IMG/VR virus record: IMGVR_UViG_3300027906_000087
Span: 1-30,348 of that record
Source of the DNA: a virus
Strand: one strand, 5' to 3'
DNA: 30,348 nucleotides
Shown piece by piece: positions 8,664-15,002 of the stretch. Numbering within the stretch: the stretch's first letter is position 1; each line of letters begins with the position of its first letter. The notes beneath the pieces are model-generated. The model worked only from the letters and a program-made list of their open reading frames with translations. It had not been told where the DNA came from and ran no database searches. Both the position numbers and the translations under genes were made by a program.

Positions 8664-9206
8664 ATGAAAAAGTGGATAGGAATAAGTCTAGGGACACTCT
8701 TAGGGGTGTCCCATATTGGGATGATTGGCACACTTGCTAATCGTACTAAGTTTCCTAAATTAAATTTACCTATAGGTGAATACACTGCCTACACTGTAGT
8801 GGCAAATGAACAGGGATACACCATAAATTATAGAGCACATGATCCAAGAGTGTTAGCAACCATAGAGAAGGTTGATAGACCTGCTGGATTCTTAGGTTTT
8901 GGTAAGAAGAAAGCAGTTAAAGAACATCAATATTATGTCACACCAACAGAATCAAATTCAGGATTAAGTCCTACTGAGATTGCTTGTATTAAGAAGAGAG
9001 GTAGTGGAGAAGGAACAGGAAGATTAGTAGGTGGTGGCCTTAGTACTGCTGCTGTTACACAGACTGGGGTTGCATCTATTCCTATAGTAGGATGGGTACT
9101 TGCTGGTGCTGCTACGATGGTTGGAATGGATCAAGGAGCAGAGATAGGAGGACAGATGGCCGAAGATCTTGCTAAGGAATGTAAAGATGAAGAGAACATT
9201 AAATGA
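8664..9206 (+). CDS. Exported or membrane protein with glycine-zipper C-terminus
   Basis: 180 aa. The N-terminus MKKWIGISLGTLLGVSHIGMIG is a basic start plus hydrophobic helix, consistent with a signal anchor. The central part (VANEQGYTINYRAHDP) looks beta-rich. The C-terminal region (residues about 115-170) is Gly/Ala-rich with small-xxx-small spacing (VGGGLSTAAVTQTGVASIPIVGWVLAGAATMVG split over two helices), like glycine-zipper proteins that oligomerise in membranes. AGAGGT-type Shine-Dalgarno sequence precedes the ATG. Function unknown. Confidence 0.65.
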   Translation: MKKWIGISLGTLLGVSHIGMIGTLANRTKFPKLNLPIGEYTAYTVVANEQGYTINYRAHDPRVLATIEKVDRPAGFLGFGKKKAVKEHQYYVTPTESNSGLSPTEIACIKKRGSGEGTGRLVGGGLSTAAVTQTGVASIPIVGWVLAGAATMVGMDQGAEIGGQMAEDLAKECKDEENIK

Positions 9207-9218
9207 TTAAATAACTAC

Positions 9219-9356
9219 ATGAGTGTTATAATCTACCAAGAATACATAGAAATTCTGGAAAAAGAGAAAGAAGTTCTCATCGAAGAGGTACTCTTTCTTA
9301 AGGAACAGCTTGAAATTAAAACTTTAGGACTGCCAAAACCAGACAATAAAATATAA
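9219..9356 (+). CDS. Tiny coiled-coil protein
   Basis: 45 aa beginning MSVIIYQEYIEILEKEKEVL and ending LGLPKPDNKI. Residues about 8-34 have a heptad-like spacing of Ile/Leu/Val with Glu/Lys between, so a coiled coil is likely. It sits 12 nt after the previous stop and 3 nt before the next start, and co-directional packing supports it. No family recognised. Confidence 0.5.
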   Translation: MSVIIYQEYIEILEKEKEVLIEEVLFLKEQLEIKTLGLPKPDNKI

Positions 9357-9359
9357 ATT

Positions 9360-9641
9360 ATGACTTTTTTAATAGCAGTGATGTCTTTTGCAAACTTTGT
9401 GTTCTATCCTCTAGTGATAGGCACAATTATTGCTGTCATCATAGAACAAATCTTTAGGGCAACAGGTAATGAAGATGATCCTAAAGCAGTACGGAATGTT
9501 GTGTTGTCTATGGGGATAAGAAAATATCTCTGGAGACAAGCATGGTTGTTCAACATTATTTGGTTTTTAGGATATGCTATACTACTAGTAGTAATGAGAC
9601 CAGGCCAGCAAGCAATGCCAGAAATGATCTGGCAAGGTTAG
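9360..9641 (+). CDS. Two-helix membrane protein
   Basis: 93 aa with hydrophobic segments at about residues 3-29 and 61-80, separated by a charged loop (EQIFRATGNEDDPKAVRN) and followed by a short polar tail. This gives a hairpin membrane topology. The gene starts 3 nt after the 45-aa gene. I do not recognise it; a role in lysis or envelope modification cannot be told apart from sequence alone. Confidence 0.6.
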   Translation: MTFLIAVMSFANFVFYPLVIGTIIAVIIEQIFRATGNEDDPKAVRNVVLSMGIRKYLWRQAWLFNIIWFLGYAILLVVMRPGQQAMPEMIWQG

Positions 9642-9670
9642 CCTAAATAAACGTACTTGAATAAAATATC

Positions 9671-9952
9671 ATGCAAAAAATAATTAATGTACTTGCTATT
9701 GCGTCTACTGTTGTATCTACTGCCGTTGTTGGTAGTGGGTTATACGTATACGTCAATCGCGCATCCATCATTGATGGAGTTAAATCTCAAGTTATGGATG
9801 CAGTTACAGGATCTTTTGGATCACTTGGTGGAGTTGGTGGAGCGGCTGGGGGAGCACTTCCTATAGGCAGTCCCGATCTTAAAGTTCCTGCTGATCAAGC
9901 AGCAGCACCACAAGCAGCAGCACCACCAGCAGGGATTGGATTACCACAGTGA
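9671..9952 (+). CDS. Small exported or anchored protein with Ala/Pro tail
   Basis: 93 aa. A hydrophobic N-terminus (IINVLAIASTVVSTAVVGSGLYVYV, residues 3-27) could be a signal anchor. The middle is Gly-rich (GSFGSLGGVGGAAGGALPIG), and the C-terminus is an Ala/Pro/Gln-rich low-complexity tail (QAAAPQAAAPPAGIGLPQ). It overlaps the next gene by 4 nt (GTGA), indicating translational coupling. Function unknown. Confidence 0.6.
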   Translation: MQKIINVLAIASTVVSTAVVGSGLYVYVNRASIIDGVKSQVMDAVTGSFGSLGGVGGAAGGALPIGSPDLKVPADQAAAPQAAAPPAGIGLPQ

Positions 9953-10185
9953 ATAAGTTTCTGAGGGGTAAAATTCCTCACTATCTTGGGACCATAGCAT
10001 TCTTGCTATGGATCCCATATCTTTTTGGTCCAATACTCAATAATGTCTTTGGTATAACTGGTAGACGTGTTGAAAAAGAGAGACAATTAGAAATAGAACG
10101 TATAGATAAACTTGTTGTTGAAACAATAAACAAGAAGTTTCCTCCTACTACAGGAAAGGTGAAGAAAAATGGATCCGATAAGTGA
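9949..10185 (+). CDS. Small single-pass membrane protein
   Basis: 78 aa with a GTG start that overlaps the previous stop (GTGA). A basic N-terminus is followed by a hydrophobic helix at about residues 14-34 (TIAFLLWIPYLFGPILNNVF), then a charged helical region (RRVEKERQLEIERIDKLVVETINKKF) likely to form a coiled coil, and a Lys-rich end. It overlaps the next gene by 17 nt. No family recognised. Confidence 0.6.
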   Translation: MNKFLRGKIPHYLGTIAFLLWIPYLFGPILNNVFGITGRRVEKERQLEIERIDKLVVETINKKFPPTTGKVKKNGSDK

Positions 10186-11014
10186 GATTCAAGTTATAAG
10201 TCCAATGCATGTTGGGATACATACCATTCGTGTAATCACTAATGATGTTTGGAGTATTCAACAACCCAATGTTAATTACCTAGTTCCACCAGTAGTAATT
10301 AATATAGGTAGTCCAATCGTAGAAATGCCTGGTTGTGTAGAGATGCACCAGGATAATAAGATTCATAAAACTAACATCCCAAAGGATAAAGATCTTGTTA
10401 ATACAGATCCTAAAAAATCTACTGTCTTGTGTCCTAGTGGACAGTATCCATCCTACGATGCTATGAATTATGAACCAGAACAATTAATAATAACTAGAGA
10501 AGTACCTCCTCCACCAATAGCAGGTACTCCAGACGCACCAGATACGCCTGACACGCCTGAAACTCCTAAGACATCTACAGAAGATCCTGAGTGCCCTGGA
10601 CCTAACCAACCAAGGATAGGAGACGTAGCACAGAGTCAAGAGGAGAAGGTATCAGGTTATGAATTACAACCTGACCCTGTTAATCCAGGTAAAAAGATAT
10701 GTGTAGTATTATATGAGGATATAGGTGTAGCAGAACAGTATCTACCTAGTGGTCAAGTTGCTGCTACTACGGCTGTGATTGCGACTGTGGCAGGAGCATC
10801 TGCCCTACTTGCAAAACCTCTAGCTGATCTTCTTCTGAGAGTGTTTCGTCCTGCGATAAAGCAGGCTTTGACCAAGGCCAACGCCATCCTTGGGAAGACT
10901 GCCCCTGTGAAACCTTCTCTTCAAGAGATTCGGACTGATGAGTATCGGAAGAAGAGAGGTCTTGATCCGTTGAAGGTTGCTCTGAAGAATGCGAAGAAGC
11001 AGGGTCTGAAGTAG
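10169..11014 (+). CDS. Hypothetical protein with Pro/Thr repeat and C-terminal helix
   Basis: 281 aa. The N-terminal ~100 residues look beta-rich. Residues about 112-140 are a proline repeat (GTPDAPDTPDTPETPKT). Two Cys-containing segments lie on either side of it (VLCPSGQYPSYD; DPECPGPNQPRIGD). A hydrophobic stretch at about 197-225 (VAATTAVIATVAGASALLA) could cross a membrane, and the last 60 residues are very basic. Its last 248 nt overlap the end of a convergent minus-strand gene, so the two C-termini are encoded on opposite strands of the same DNA. Function unknown; possibly a virion or envelope protein. Confidence 0.6.
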   Translation: MDPISEIQVISPMHVGIHTIRVITNDVWSIQQPNVNYLVPPVVINIGSPIVEMPGCVEMHQDNKIHKTNIPKDKDLVNTDPKKSTVLCPSGQYPSYDAMNYEPEQLIITREVPPPPIAGTPDAPDTPDTPETPKTSTEDPECPGPNQPRIGDVAQSQEEKVSGYELQPDPVNPGKKICVVLYEDIGVAEQYLPSGQVAATTAVIATVAGASALLAKPLADLLLRVFRPAIKQALTKANAILGKTAPVKPSLQEIRTDEYRKKRGLDPLKVALKNAKKQGLK

Positions 11015-11873
11015 TTCCTATAGAATGTGTTCCTAGATCATCTGCTGTACCATTTGCTTCAATTTTAATAGGTTCTATTTCATGTGTATGTTGTGCTACT
11101 ACACCAGGTGGGTTAACTAATACAACGTCAGCACATACACCAGCATAAGGTGACTTAGGATGGAACATGATACCAGATTTCATTAATTCACCACAATTTT
11201 TAAGCCTTGCGATTTCAAAATCTAATCTTTTATTAGCAGTTAGTTGTTGTTGCAGCTTTATTTGTGTCGAGGCTGCTAATTTACATTGGTCTTGTAGTGT
11301 TTTATCTAATGGTCTTGACCATGTAGCAGACAGACCTAGAGAAAGATTATATGCATCTGTCTGATTGGTACGAGTTGGCATGTAATATAATACATTTCCT
11401 GGGTTGTCTATCTGTCCATCGTCATCAGCATCATGTACGTCATAGACAGGATCATTATAGTATGATTCAAATGGTCTCTTAAAATTTCCTGTTCCAGTCA
11501 CATAGGGTGTGATGTTCATGGTGGGGCCTTGACATTGTATACCACCACCGTAGGTGTTAGTAATATATGGACCTTGCATAACCTGTATGGCTTGATTGGT
11601 CACTGAGCCAGATGAGTTGGCAATAGGATTTGCCGTGGCACTAACTCCACCAACGTCGGCTGCTAATGCAGCATTCGGTGCTATAAAACTACACAGAGTC
11701 GCTATTGTGTAAAGGTACTTGTAGTATCTGTTACGCTTTGGATAGTGGTAGTCCTTTGTATTATCGTGTGATTTGAAAGCCCTGGGCCTTGATAGCTCTC
11801 CGTGAATTGGAAGGCTGCGCCTGGTGTTGTCATTGTAAAGTCTGGTCTTTGATTTAAATCCAATCCATTCCAT
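10767..11873 (-). CDS. Probable secreted protein; real start unclear
   Basis: The open frame gives 368 aa from its only upstream ATG, but residues 1-45 overlap the upstream gene in another frame and look non-natural. A convincing signal peptide begins near residue 46 (basic KRNRYYK, hydrophobic LYTIATLCSFIA, cleavage after AALA at about 71). No ATG, GTG or TTG lies between residue 2 and that point, so the start may be non-canonical (ATA at residue 57) or reached by frameshifting from the upstream gene. The mature part is beta-rich with a few Cys and a calcium-loop-like DADDDGQID. The C-terminal ~100 residues are Ser/Gln-rich and overlap the convergent plus-strand gene. Function unknown. Confidence 0.55.
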   Translation of the reverse strand: MEWIGFKSKTRLYNDNTRRSLPIHGELSRPRAFKSHDNTKDYHYPKRNRYYKYLYTIATLCSFIAPNAALAADVGGVSATANPIANSSGSVTNQAIQVMQGPYITNTYGGGIQCQGPTMNITPYVTGTGNFKRPFESYYNDPVYDVHDADDDGQIDNPGNVLYYMPTRTNQTDAYNLSLGLSATWSRPLDKTLQDQCKLAASTQIKLQQQLTANKRLDFEIARLKNCGELMKSGIMFHPKSPYAGVCADVVLVNPPGVVAQHTHEIEPIKIEANGTADDLGTHSIGTTSDPASSHSSEQPSTDQDLSSSDTHQSESLEEKVSQGQSSQGWRWPWSKPALSQDETLSEEDQLEVLQVGQMLLPQSQSQP

Positions 11874-12139
11874 GTCGAAGTCACCCCATCTAATGTTACT
11901 TGTGATTGTGTTGTGCCACCAGGTGTTAAGTTTACTGCATCTGTTTGCACATTGGTTCCAGTGACTACATACTGCCAGCCAGTATTGTAGTCCATACTAT
12001 TAATCGTCTCCGTAACGGTAGACGTAGTAGTAGTGTTTGAAGTCATCGAGCCCTGGGTAAAATTTGGGACCACAGGAACTGCATTAGCAGTTGATGTACC
12101 ACAAAACAATACTACTATGGTAGTTATAAGCCTCTTCAT
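11702..12139 (-). CDS. Secreted protein, paralogue of its upstream neighbour
   Basis: 145 aa with a clear signal peptide (MKRLITTIVVLFCGTSTANA, cleavage after ANA). The mature part is Thr/Asn/Ser-rich. The blocks YVVTGTNV ... PGAAFQFTESYQG match YAVSGSNI ... AGSAFSFSETWTQG of the adjacent 12161-12670 protein in the same order and with similar spacing, so the two are diverged duplicates. AGTAGGA-type Shine-Dalgarno sequence precedes the ATG. Its 3' end overlaps the next minus-strand frame by about 170 nt. It may be a virion or periplasmic protein; function unknown. Confidence 0.7.
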   Translation of the reverse strand: MKRLITTIVVLFCGTSTANAVPVVPNFTQGSMTSNTTTTSTVTETINSMDYNTGWQYVVTGTNVQTDAVNLTPGGTTQSQVTLDGVTSTWNGLDLNQRPDFTMTTPGAAFQFTESYQGPGLSNHTIIQRTTTIQSVTDTTSTFTQ

Positions 12140-12160
12140 GATGCAAATTTCCTACTATCT

Positions 12161-12670
12161 CTAGTCAATGGTAATTTCAGTAACGAATTGTCCCACAGCA
12201 GACGTGCCAGCTCCACCTGCGGTTAGAGTCGTTACACCTGAGCTTAAAATTGTCCCTGCCAAACTACCTGCAACACCACCACTCATCGTCAAAGTGTTGC
12301 CGTATGCTGGCATGTCGGCTACAACACCACTGGTTACGTCAACACCTGTACCGATAGGATTTGTAACGTCTCCTTGAGTCCAAGTTTCCGAGAAGCTAAA
12401 AGCTGATCCTGCGGTATTGATATCGTATGAACCAACGTCTAGTGTTGCAGCTGCAGTAGCAGTACCAGCAGTAAGCTTTCCAAAGTGTGCATCAGTGGCC
12501 ACTTTGATATTGGATCCAGAGACAGCGTATGTCGAACCTATTCTGGATGAATCAGTGTAAGCTCCATTAACATTAAGTTGAGTTGATGAAGTCATACGAT
12601 GAACGAGGTCGGCCCTAACCATAGGTGCCGTCACAAATAGCATAATAAAAGGAATTAAAATTCTTTTCAT
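12161..12670 (-). CDS. Secreted protein, first of three on the minus strand
   Basis: 169 aa. Signal peptide MKRILIPFIMLFVTAPMVRA with likely cleavage after VRA. The mature protein is Gly/Thr/Ala/Ser-rich and probably all beta, with the YAVSGSNI and AGSAFSFSETW blocks shared with the downstream paralogue. It is the promoter-proximal gene of a three-gene minus-strand unit. A TATAAATT box about 4-11 nt upstream of the start on the minus strand is close but not a convincing promoter. Function unknown. Confidence 0.7.
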   Translation of the reverse strand: MKRILIPFIMLFVTAPMVRADLVHRMTSSTQLNVNGAYTDSSRIGSTYAVSGSNIKVATDAHFGKLTAGTATAAATLDVGSYDINTAGSAFSFSETWTQGDVTNPIGTGVDVTSGVVADMPAYGNTLTMSGGVAGSLAGTILSSGVTTLTAGGAGTSAVGQFVTEITID

Positions 12671-12745
12671 TTAAATTTATACCATGATGGGCTTAAAGTA
12701 TTTAGCAATTTATATGAGTATAAATATGGTGCAAATGTATCACTG

Positions 12746-12775
12746 TTTACACCATACATAGGACTATCATATATA
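12746..12775 (+). promoter_or_regulatory. Possible sigma70-type promoter for ferredoxin
   Basis: TTTACA (12746-12751) and TATATA (12770-12775) are 18 nt apart, and the ferredoxin ATG is 24 nt beyond. The boxes lie in the intergenic space between divergent gene sets. A TATGGTG/CACCATA inverted repeat (12725-12756) overlaps the -35 region and could be a hairpin or operator. Confidence 0.4.
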
Positions 12776-12799
12776 CTATTGCACTGTTAAATTAGTTAC

Positions 12800-13090
12800 A
12801 TGGCAACGATTACATTAAAAAATCCTGATGGTTCTACGGAAACTTTTGACTGTAGTAGTGACACTACTATCCTAGATGCATTGGAAGAAGCCAGTTTAGA
12901 CCACCCCTCTTCATGTCGTGCTGGTGCATGTTCTTCATGTGCTATGAAGATCGAAGAAGGATCAGTCAACCAAGAAGAGCAATCATTTTTAGACGATGAT
13001 CAAATGGAAGAAGGTTATGTCCTGACATGCGTGGCCTATCCAGAGTCTGATGTGGTATTATTAACTGAGCAAGAGGAGAACTTATATTAA
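12800..13090 (+). CDS. petF: Plant-type [2Fe-2S] ferredoxin
   Basis: 96 aa, the usual length of a cyanobacterial photosynthetic ferredoxin. The four cluster ligands are C39, C44, C47 (CRAGACSSC) and C77 (LTCVAYP), in the classic Cx4CxxCx29C spacing. The protein is very acidic, as expected for docking to FNR and other ferredoxin-dependent enzymes. Cyanophage ferredoxins are known and can carry electrons from photosystem I. Two likely clients, PebS and PcyA, are encoded in this same window. Its stop overlaps the start of a 51-aa acidic gene (TAATG). Confidence 0.93.
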   Translation: MATITLKNPDGSTETFDCSSDTTILDALEEASLDHPSSCRAGACSSCAMKIEEGSVNQEEQSFLDDDQMEEGYVLTCVAYPESDVVLLTEQEENLY

Positions 13091-13245
13091 TGGAAGACCA
13101 TCAAGTAAATGATCTATGGGAAGATATGGATCTTTTAAATACTCTCTATGAAGAATTGTTATGGGATCATGACGATGAGTTGCAATTTTCTATTGATGGT
13201 GGTAGGATTGTCATTAGGAATTTAACATTAGAAGATCAATCTTGA
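13090..13245 (+). CDS. Small acidic protein
   Basis: 51 aa ([20 protein letters not shown]...). It overlaps the ferredoxin stop by one base, so translation is probably coupled. It is rich in Asp/Glu/Leu with an amphipathic helix followed by a short beta-like end (IDGGRIVIRNL). Its last codons overlap the -35 box of the next promoter. No family recognised. Confidence 0.55.
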   Translation: MEDHQVNDLWEDMDLLNTLYEELLWDHDDELQFSIDGGRIVIRNLTLEDQS

Positions 13246-13270
13246 CAGTTTAATCTTTCTGTGTTATAAT
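13242..13270 (+). promoter_or_regulatory. Consensus sigma70 promoter
   Basis: TTGACA (13242-13247), a 17-nt spacer and TATAAT (13265-13270): a perfect bacterial consensus. It should be read by unmodified host polymerase, so its target, the 409-aa gene, is probably early. The leader of about 65 nt contains an AGACC...GGTCT hairpin (13284-13309) and a CGCT-GTT-AGCG hairpin (13324-13334) just ahead of the start codon. Confidence 0.8.
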
Positions 13271-13341
13271 TTTCTATGGTAACAGACCATCGCTTTCGGG
13301 TATGGGTCTAGTTGCTTTGTAAACGCTGTTAGCGAACTATA

Positions 13342-14571
13342 ATGACTACAATATCAGAAAATCTTGGCATACCTGTTGATCAGCAGGATTATGTCAGTGG
13401 AACCTATACACAAAAATATGTGGATTGGTTAATCAAAGAAGGAAGGATACAGAATAAAGCAGAACTCCCAGATATATGGAGAGAAGAGCACTGTGACCCA
13501 TTGAACTGGCACTACAAGCCAGACACATATGGTGTTGAAGGTGCTCACCTTACTGGTACTCCAGTTATGATGCTCTGGGAAGAGACAGAAGCAGTAGCAG
13601 AAGATAGTAATATAGGTAGAGCAGTATTTGATGAGGTTGTTGAAGTAAACAAACTTGTTTATGACATTCAATCAAGAGGAATATGTCCTCGTGAAGGATC
13701 AATAGTATACTTTGACGTTGAGAAGAACAGAACTGTCAACGGAACACACCGTCGCCGTGCTTCCGAAATTCTTGGCATTGCTGGTTGGATGATGCAAGGT
13801 ATTCGATTTGATACTGAACTAGCACGTATTCGTTTTGCTTTATTAAGTAACGCTCGTAAGGAAGGTCTACCTCATAACAATGCCTCAAAAGAGGATGTTA
13901 AAAACTCAGTACATTTAATTATGGATGAGTTACGTAGGGTAAGACCAATTGGAAAGAAGGATATAGTGAAAGAGGTGAAGGCTCTTGGACATCACCTGTC
14001 TGAGGCCACTCGTGATGATATTCGTGATGCATTATTTGCTGAACTGATTGCCTCTGGTTTGTTCCCTAGTGCTAATGTATTAGTTAACCACAACAATACA
14101 ACTATCGAACGTGTATTTGAAATTGGAGAATACTCATTAACTGAAGTTGAAAAGTTAAATCGTGATGATAGAGATCCTTGGATCAAAGATTACTATGAAA
14201 ATGATGATGAGATTTGTCTCATTGTCAACGTTAAGAACTTTCAACAACGTGTAGGATCTATTCTTGCTACACATGCAATAGCTAAGTCGAAAGGCAAAGC
14301 AATGCATTTCTTATATACTGTATCAGTTCAAGATGCAGGAAAAGAAAGTCTGCTGTCTAAGAGACAGAAGTTTTTCTCAACCTTCTTGAGAGATCTTGAA
14401 GACCATGTTCTTACGGTGATCAGTGACATTCCTTATTTTAATATTGGTGAGGACGGACGAAAGCTCTTCGCTTGGAATCATCCTGATGCAAAGCATCGCG
14501 CAGTGCCACAGGATACTAAGAACGAAGTTAAGAATCGTTTGATTTATGTACCCAACCGTGGGTTCAATTAA
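13342..14571 (+). CDS. ParB/Srx-nuclease-like protein, uncertain
   Basis: 409 aa. Residues about 115-150 read REGSIVYFDVEKNRTVNGTHRRRASEIL, where 'V-N-G-T-H-R-R-R-A' resembles the D-G-x-H-R motif of ParB/sulfiredoxin-fold proteins, which bind nucleotide and in some cases cut DNA. The rest (a helical DNA-binding-like middle, then a mixed region with LIVNVKNFQQRVGSILATHAIA) is not recognised. No Cys-based or other catalytic motif stands out. It is driven by the strongest early promoter in the window and ends 25 nt before the tmRNA/tRNA cluster. A regulatory or host-takeover role is possible but inferred only from position and promoter. Confidence 0.5.
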   Translation: MTTISENLGIPVDQQDYVSGTYTQKYVDWLIKEGRIQNKAELPDIWREEHCDPLNWHYKPDTYGVEGAHLTGTPVMMLWEETEAVAEDSNIGRAVFDEVVEVNKLVYDIQSRGICPREGSIVYFDVEKNRTVNGTHRRRASEILGIAGWMMQGIRFDTELARIRFALLSNARKEGLPHNNASKEDVKNSVHLIMDELRRVRPIGKKDIVKEVKALGHHLSEATRDDIRDALFAELIASGLFPSANVLVNHNNTTIERVFEIGEYSLTEVEKLNRDDRDPWIKDYYENDDEICLIVNVKNFQQRVGSILATHAIAKSKGKAMHFLYTVSVQDAGKESLLSKRQKFFSTFLRDLEDHVLTVISDIPYFNIGEDGRKLFAWNHPDAKHRAVPQDTKNEVKNRLIYVPNRGFN

Positions 14572-14596
14572 ATAACTGTCCACTAGGACTTGACCT

Positions 14597-14683
14597 ATCC
14601 TCTAGAACCTGTTAATATATACAGTGTTCTAGAGGATATTTCGTCTGTTATCTTGGACAGGGGTTCGATTCCCCTCATCTCCA
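14597..14683 (+). ncRNA. ssrA: tmRNA acceptor piece of permuted two-piece tmRNA
   Basis: The 3' end has a perfect tRNA-like T arm: stem AGGGG/CCCCT (14659-14663 and 14671-14675) around loop TTCGATT. It is followed by acceptor strand CATCTCC (14676-14682) and discriminator A (14683); CCA is not encoded. CATCTCC pairs all seven positions with GGGGATG at 14767-14773, including a G3-U70 wobble, the alanyl-tRNA synthetase identity element. Bases 14646-14655 pair over 10 bp with 14786-14795 (helix P2). The 5' end is uncertain: a 12-bp perfect hairpin (14597-14608 with 14626-14637) may mark it. A TTGACC box at 14590-14595 with TAATAT 17 nt later is a possible promoter, which would put the 5' end inside the hairpin. 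Confidence 0.85.
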
Positions 14684-14688
14684 TTCCT

Positions 14689-14761
14689 TCCCCTGTAGCT
14701 CAGTTGGTAGAGCAGGTGACTGTTAATCACCCTGTCCCTGGTTCGAGTCCAGGCGGGGGAG
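14689..14761 (+). tRNA. tRNA-Asn (anticodon GUU)
   Basis: A full 73-nt cloverleaf. Acceptor TCCCCTG pairs with CGGGGGA (one G-T wobble), discriminator G, D arm GCTCAGTTGGTAGAGC, anticodon stem GGTGA/TCACC around loop CTGTTAA (anticodon GTT), T arm CCTGG/CCAGG around TTCGAGT. CCA is not encoded. Asn codons are frequent in the AT-rich fibre genes here. It sits in the intervening segment of the permuted tmRNA, exactly 5 nt from the tmRNA acceptor end and 5 nt from the start of the tmRNA coding piece, so tRNA maturation could also release the tmRNA ends. Confidence 0.95.
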
Positions 14762-14766
14762 TTCAA

Positions 14767-14928
14767 GGGGATGCACTGGTTTCGACAGGGTAGTAAGGTT
14801 ATATCTGTTGACGGAGCAAACCAACAAACGCTAACAACATAGTTAGTTTCTCACGTCAGCGAGTCCCAGTGGCCGCTTGACCCAAGTGAGATGGGGTTAG
14901 ATCAGCCTTATTACCCAAATGATCCATT
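14767..14928 (+). ncRNA. ssrA: tmRNA coding piece, tag ANNIVSFSRQRVPVAA
   Basis: Begins GGGGATGCACTGGTTTCGAC, the tmRNA 5' acceptor strand plus the D-loop-like segment. A pk1-like interleaved pairing (GGTT 14797-14800 with AACC; GTT 14807-14809 with AAC 14823-14825) precedes the tag frame. The resume codon GCT is at 14830 and the stop TGA at 14878-14880. The 16-residue tag ANNIVSFSRQRVPVAA has the marine cyanobacterial pattern (AN[NK]IV...SRQ..PVAA) and a VAA degron for ClpXP-type proteases. tmRNA rescues ribosomes stalled on broken mRNA and tags the unfinished protein. The 3' boundary is approximate, placed before the terminator hairpin. Confidence 0.9.
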
Positions 14929-14951
14929 GGTGGCTGAGAGGCCACCTTTTT
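14929..14951 (+). terminator. Intrinsic terminator of the tmRNA/tRNA transcript
   Basis: GGTGGC (14929-14934), 6-nt loop, GCCACC (14941-14946), then TTTTT. It separates the RNA cluster from the psbA promoter that begins 12 nt later. Confidence 0.85.
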
Positions 14952-14962
14952 ATATGTAACAC

Positions 14963-14997
14963 TTGACACAATATATGAAGTTATGTTACTATAAATA
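14963..14997 (+). promoter_or_regulatory. psbA promoter: sigma70-like plus late motif
   Basis: TTGACA at 14963-14968, TACTAT at 14987-14992 (18-nt spacer), and a full T4-type late core TATAAATA at 14990-14997. Overlapping early-type and late-type boxes would let psbA be transcribed through much of infection. Confidence 0.65.
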
Positions 14998-15002
14998 GAT
15001 AC

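Noticed and set aside
14645-14683. Broken or truncated tRNA suggested by a lone T arm and acceptor strand
   Set aside because: The acceptor strand pairs fully with GGGGATG at 14767, and a tmRNA tag follows, so it is the tmRNA acceptor piece.
14590-14793. 67-codon plus-strand ORF across the tmRNA and tRNA region
   Set aside because: It runs through clear RNA structures (T arm, tRNA-Asn cloverleaf) and has no protein-like composition.
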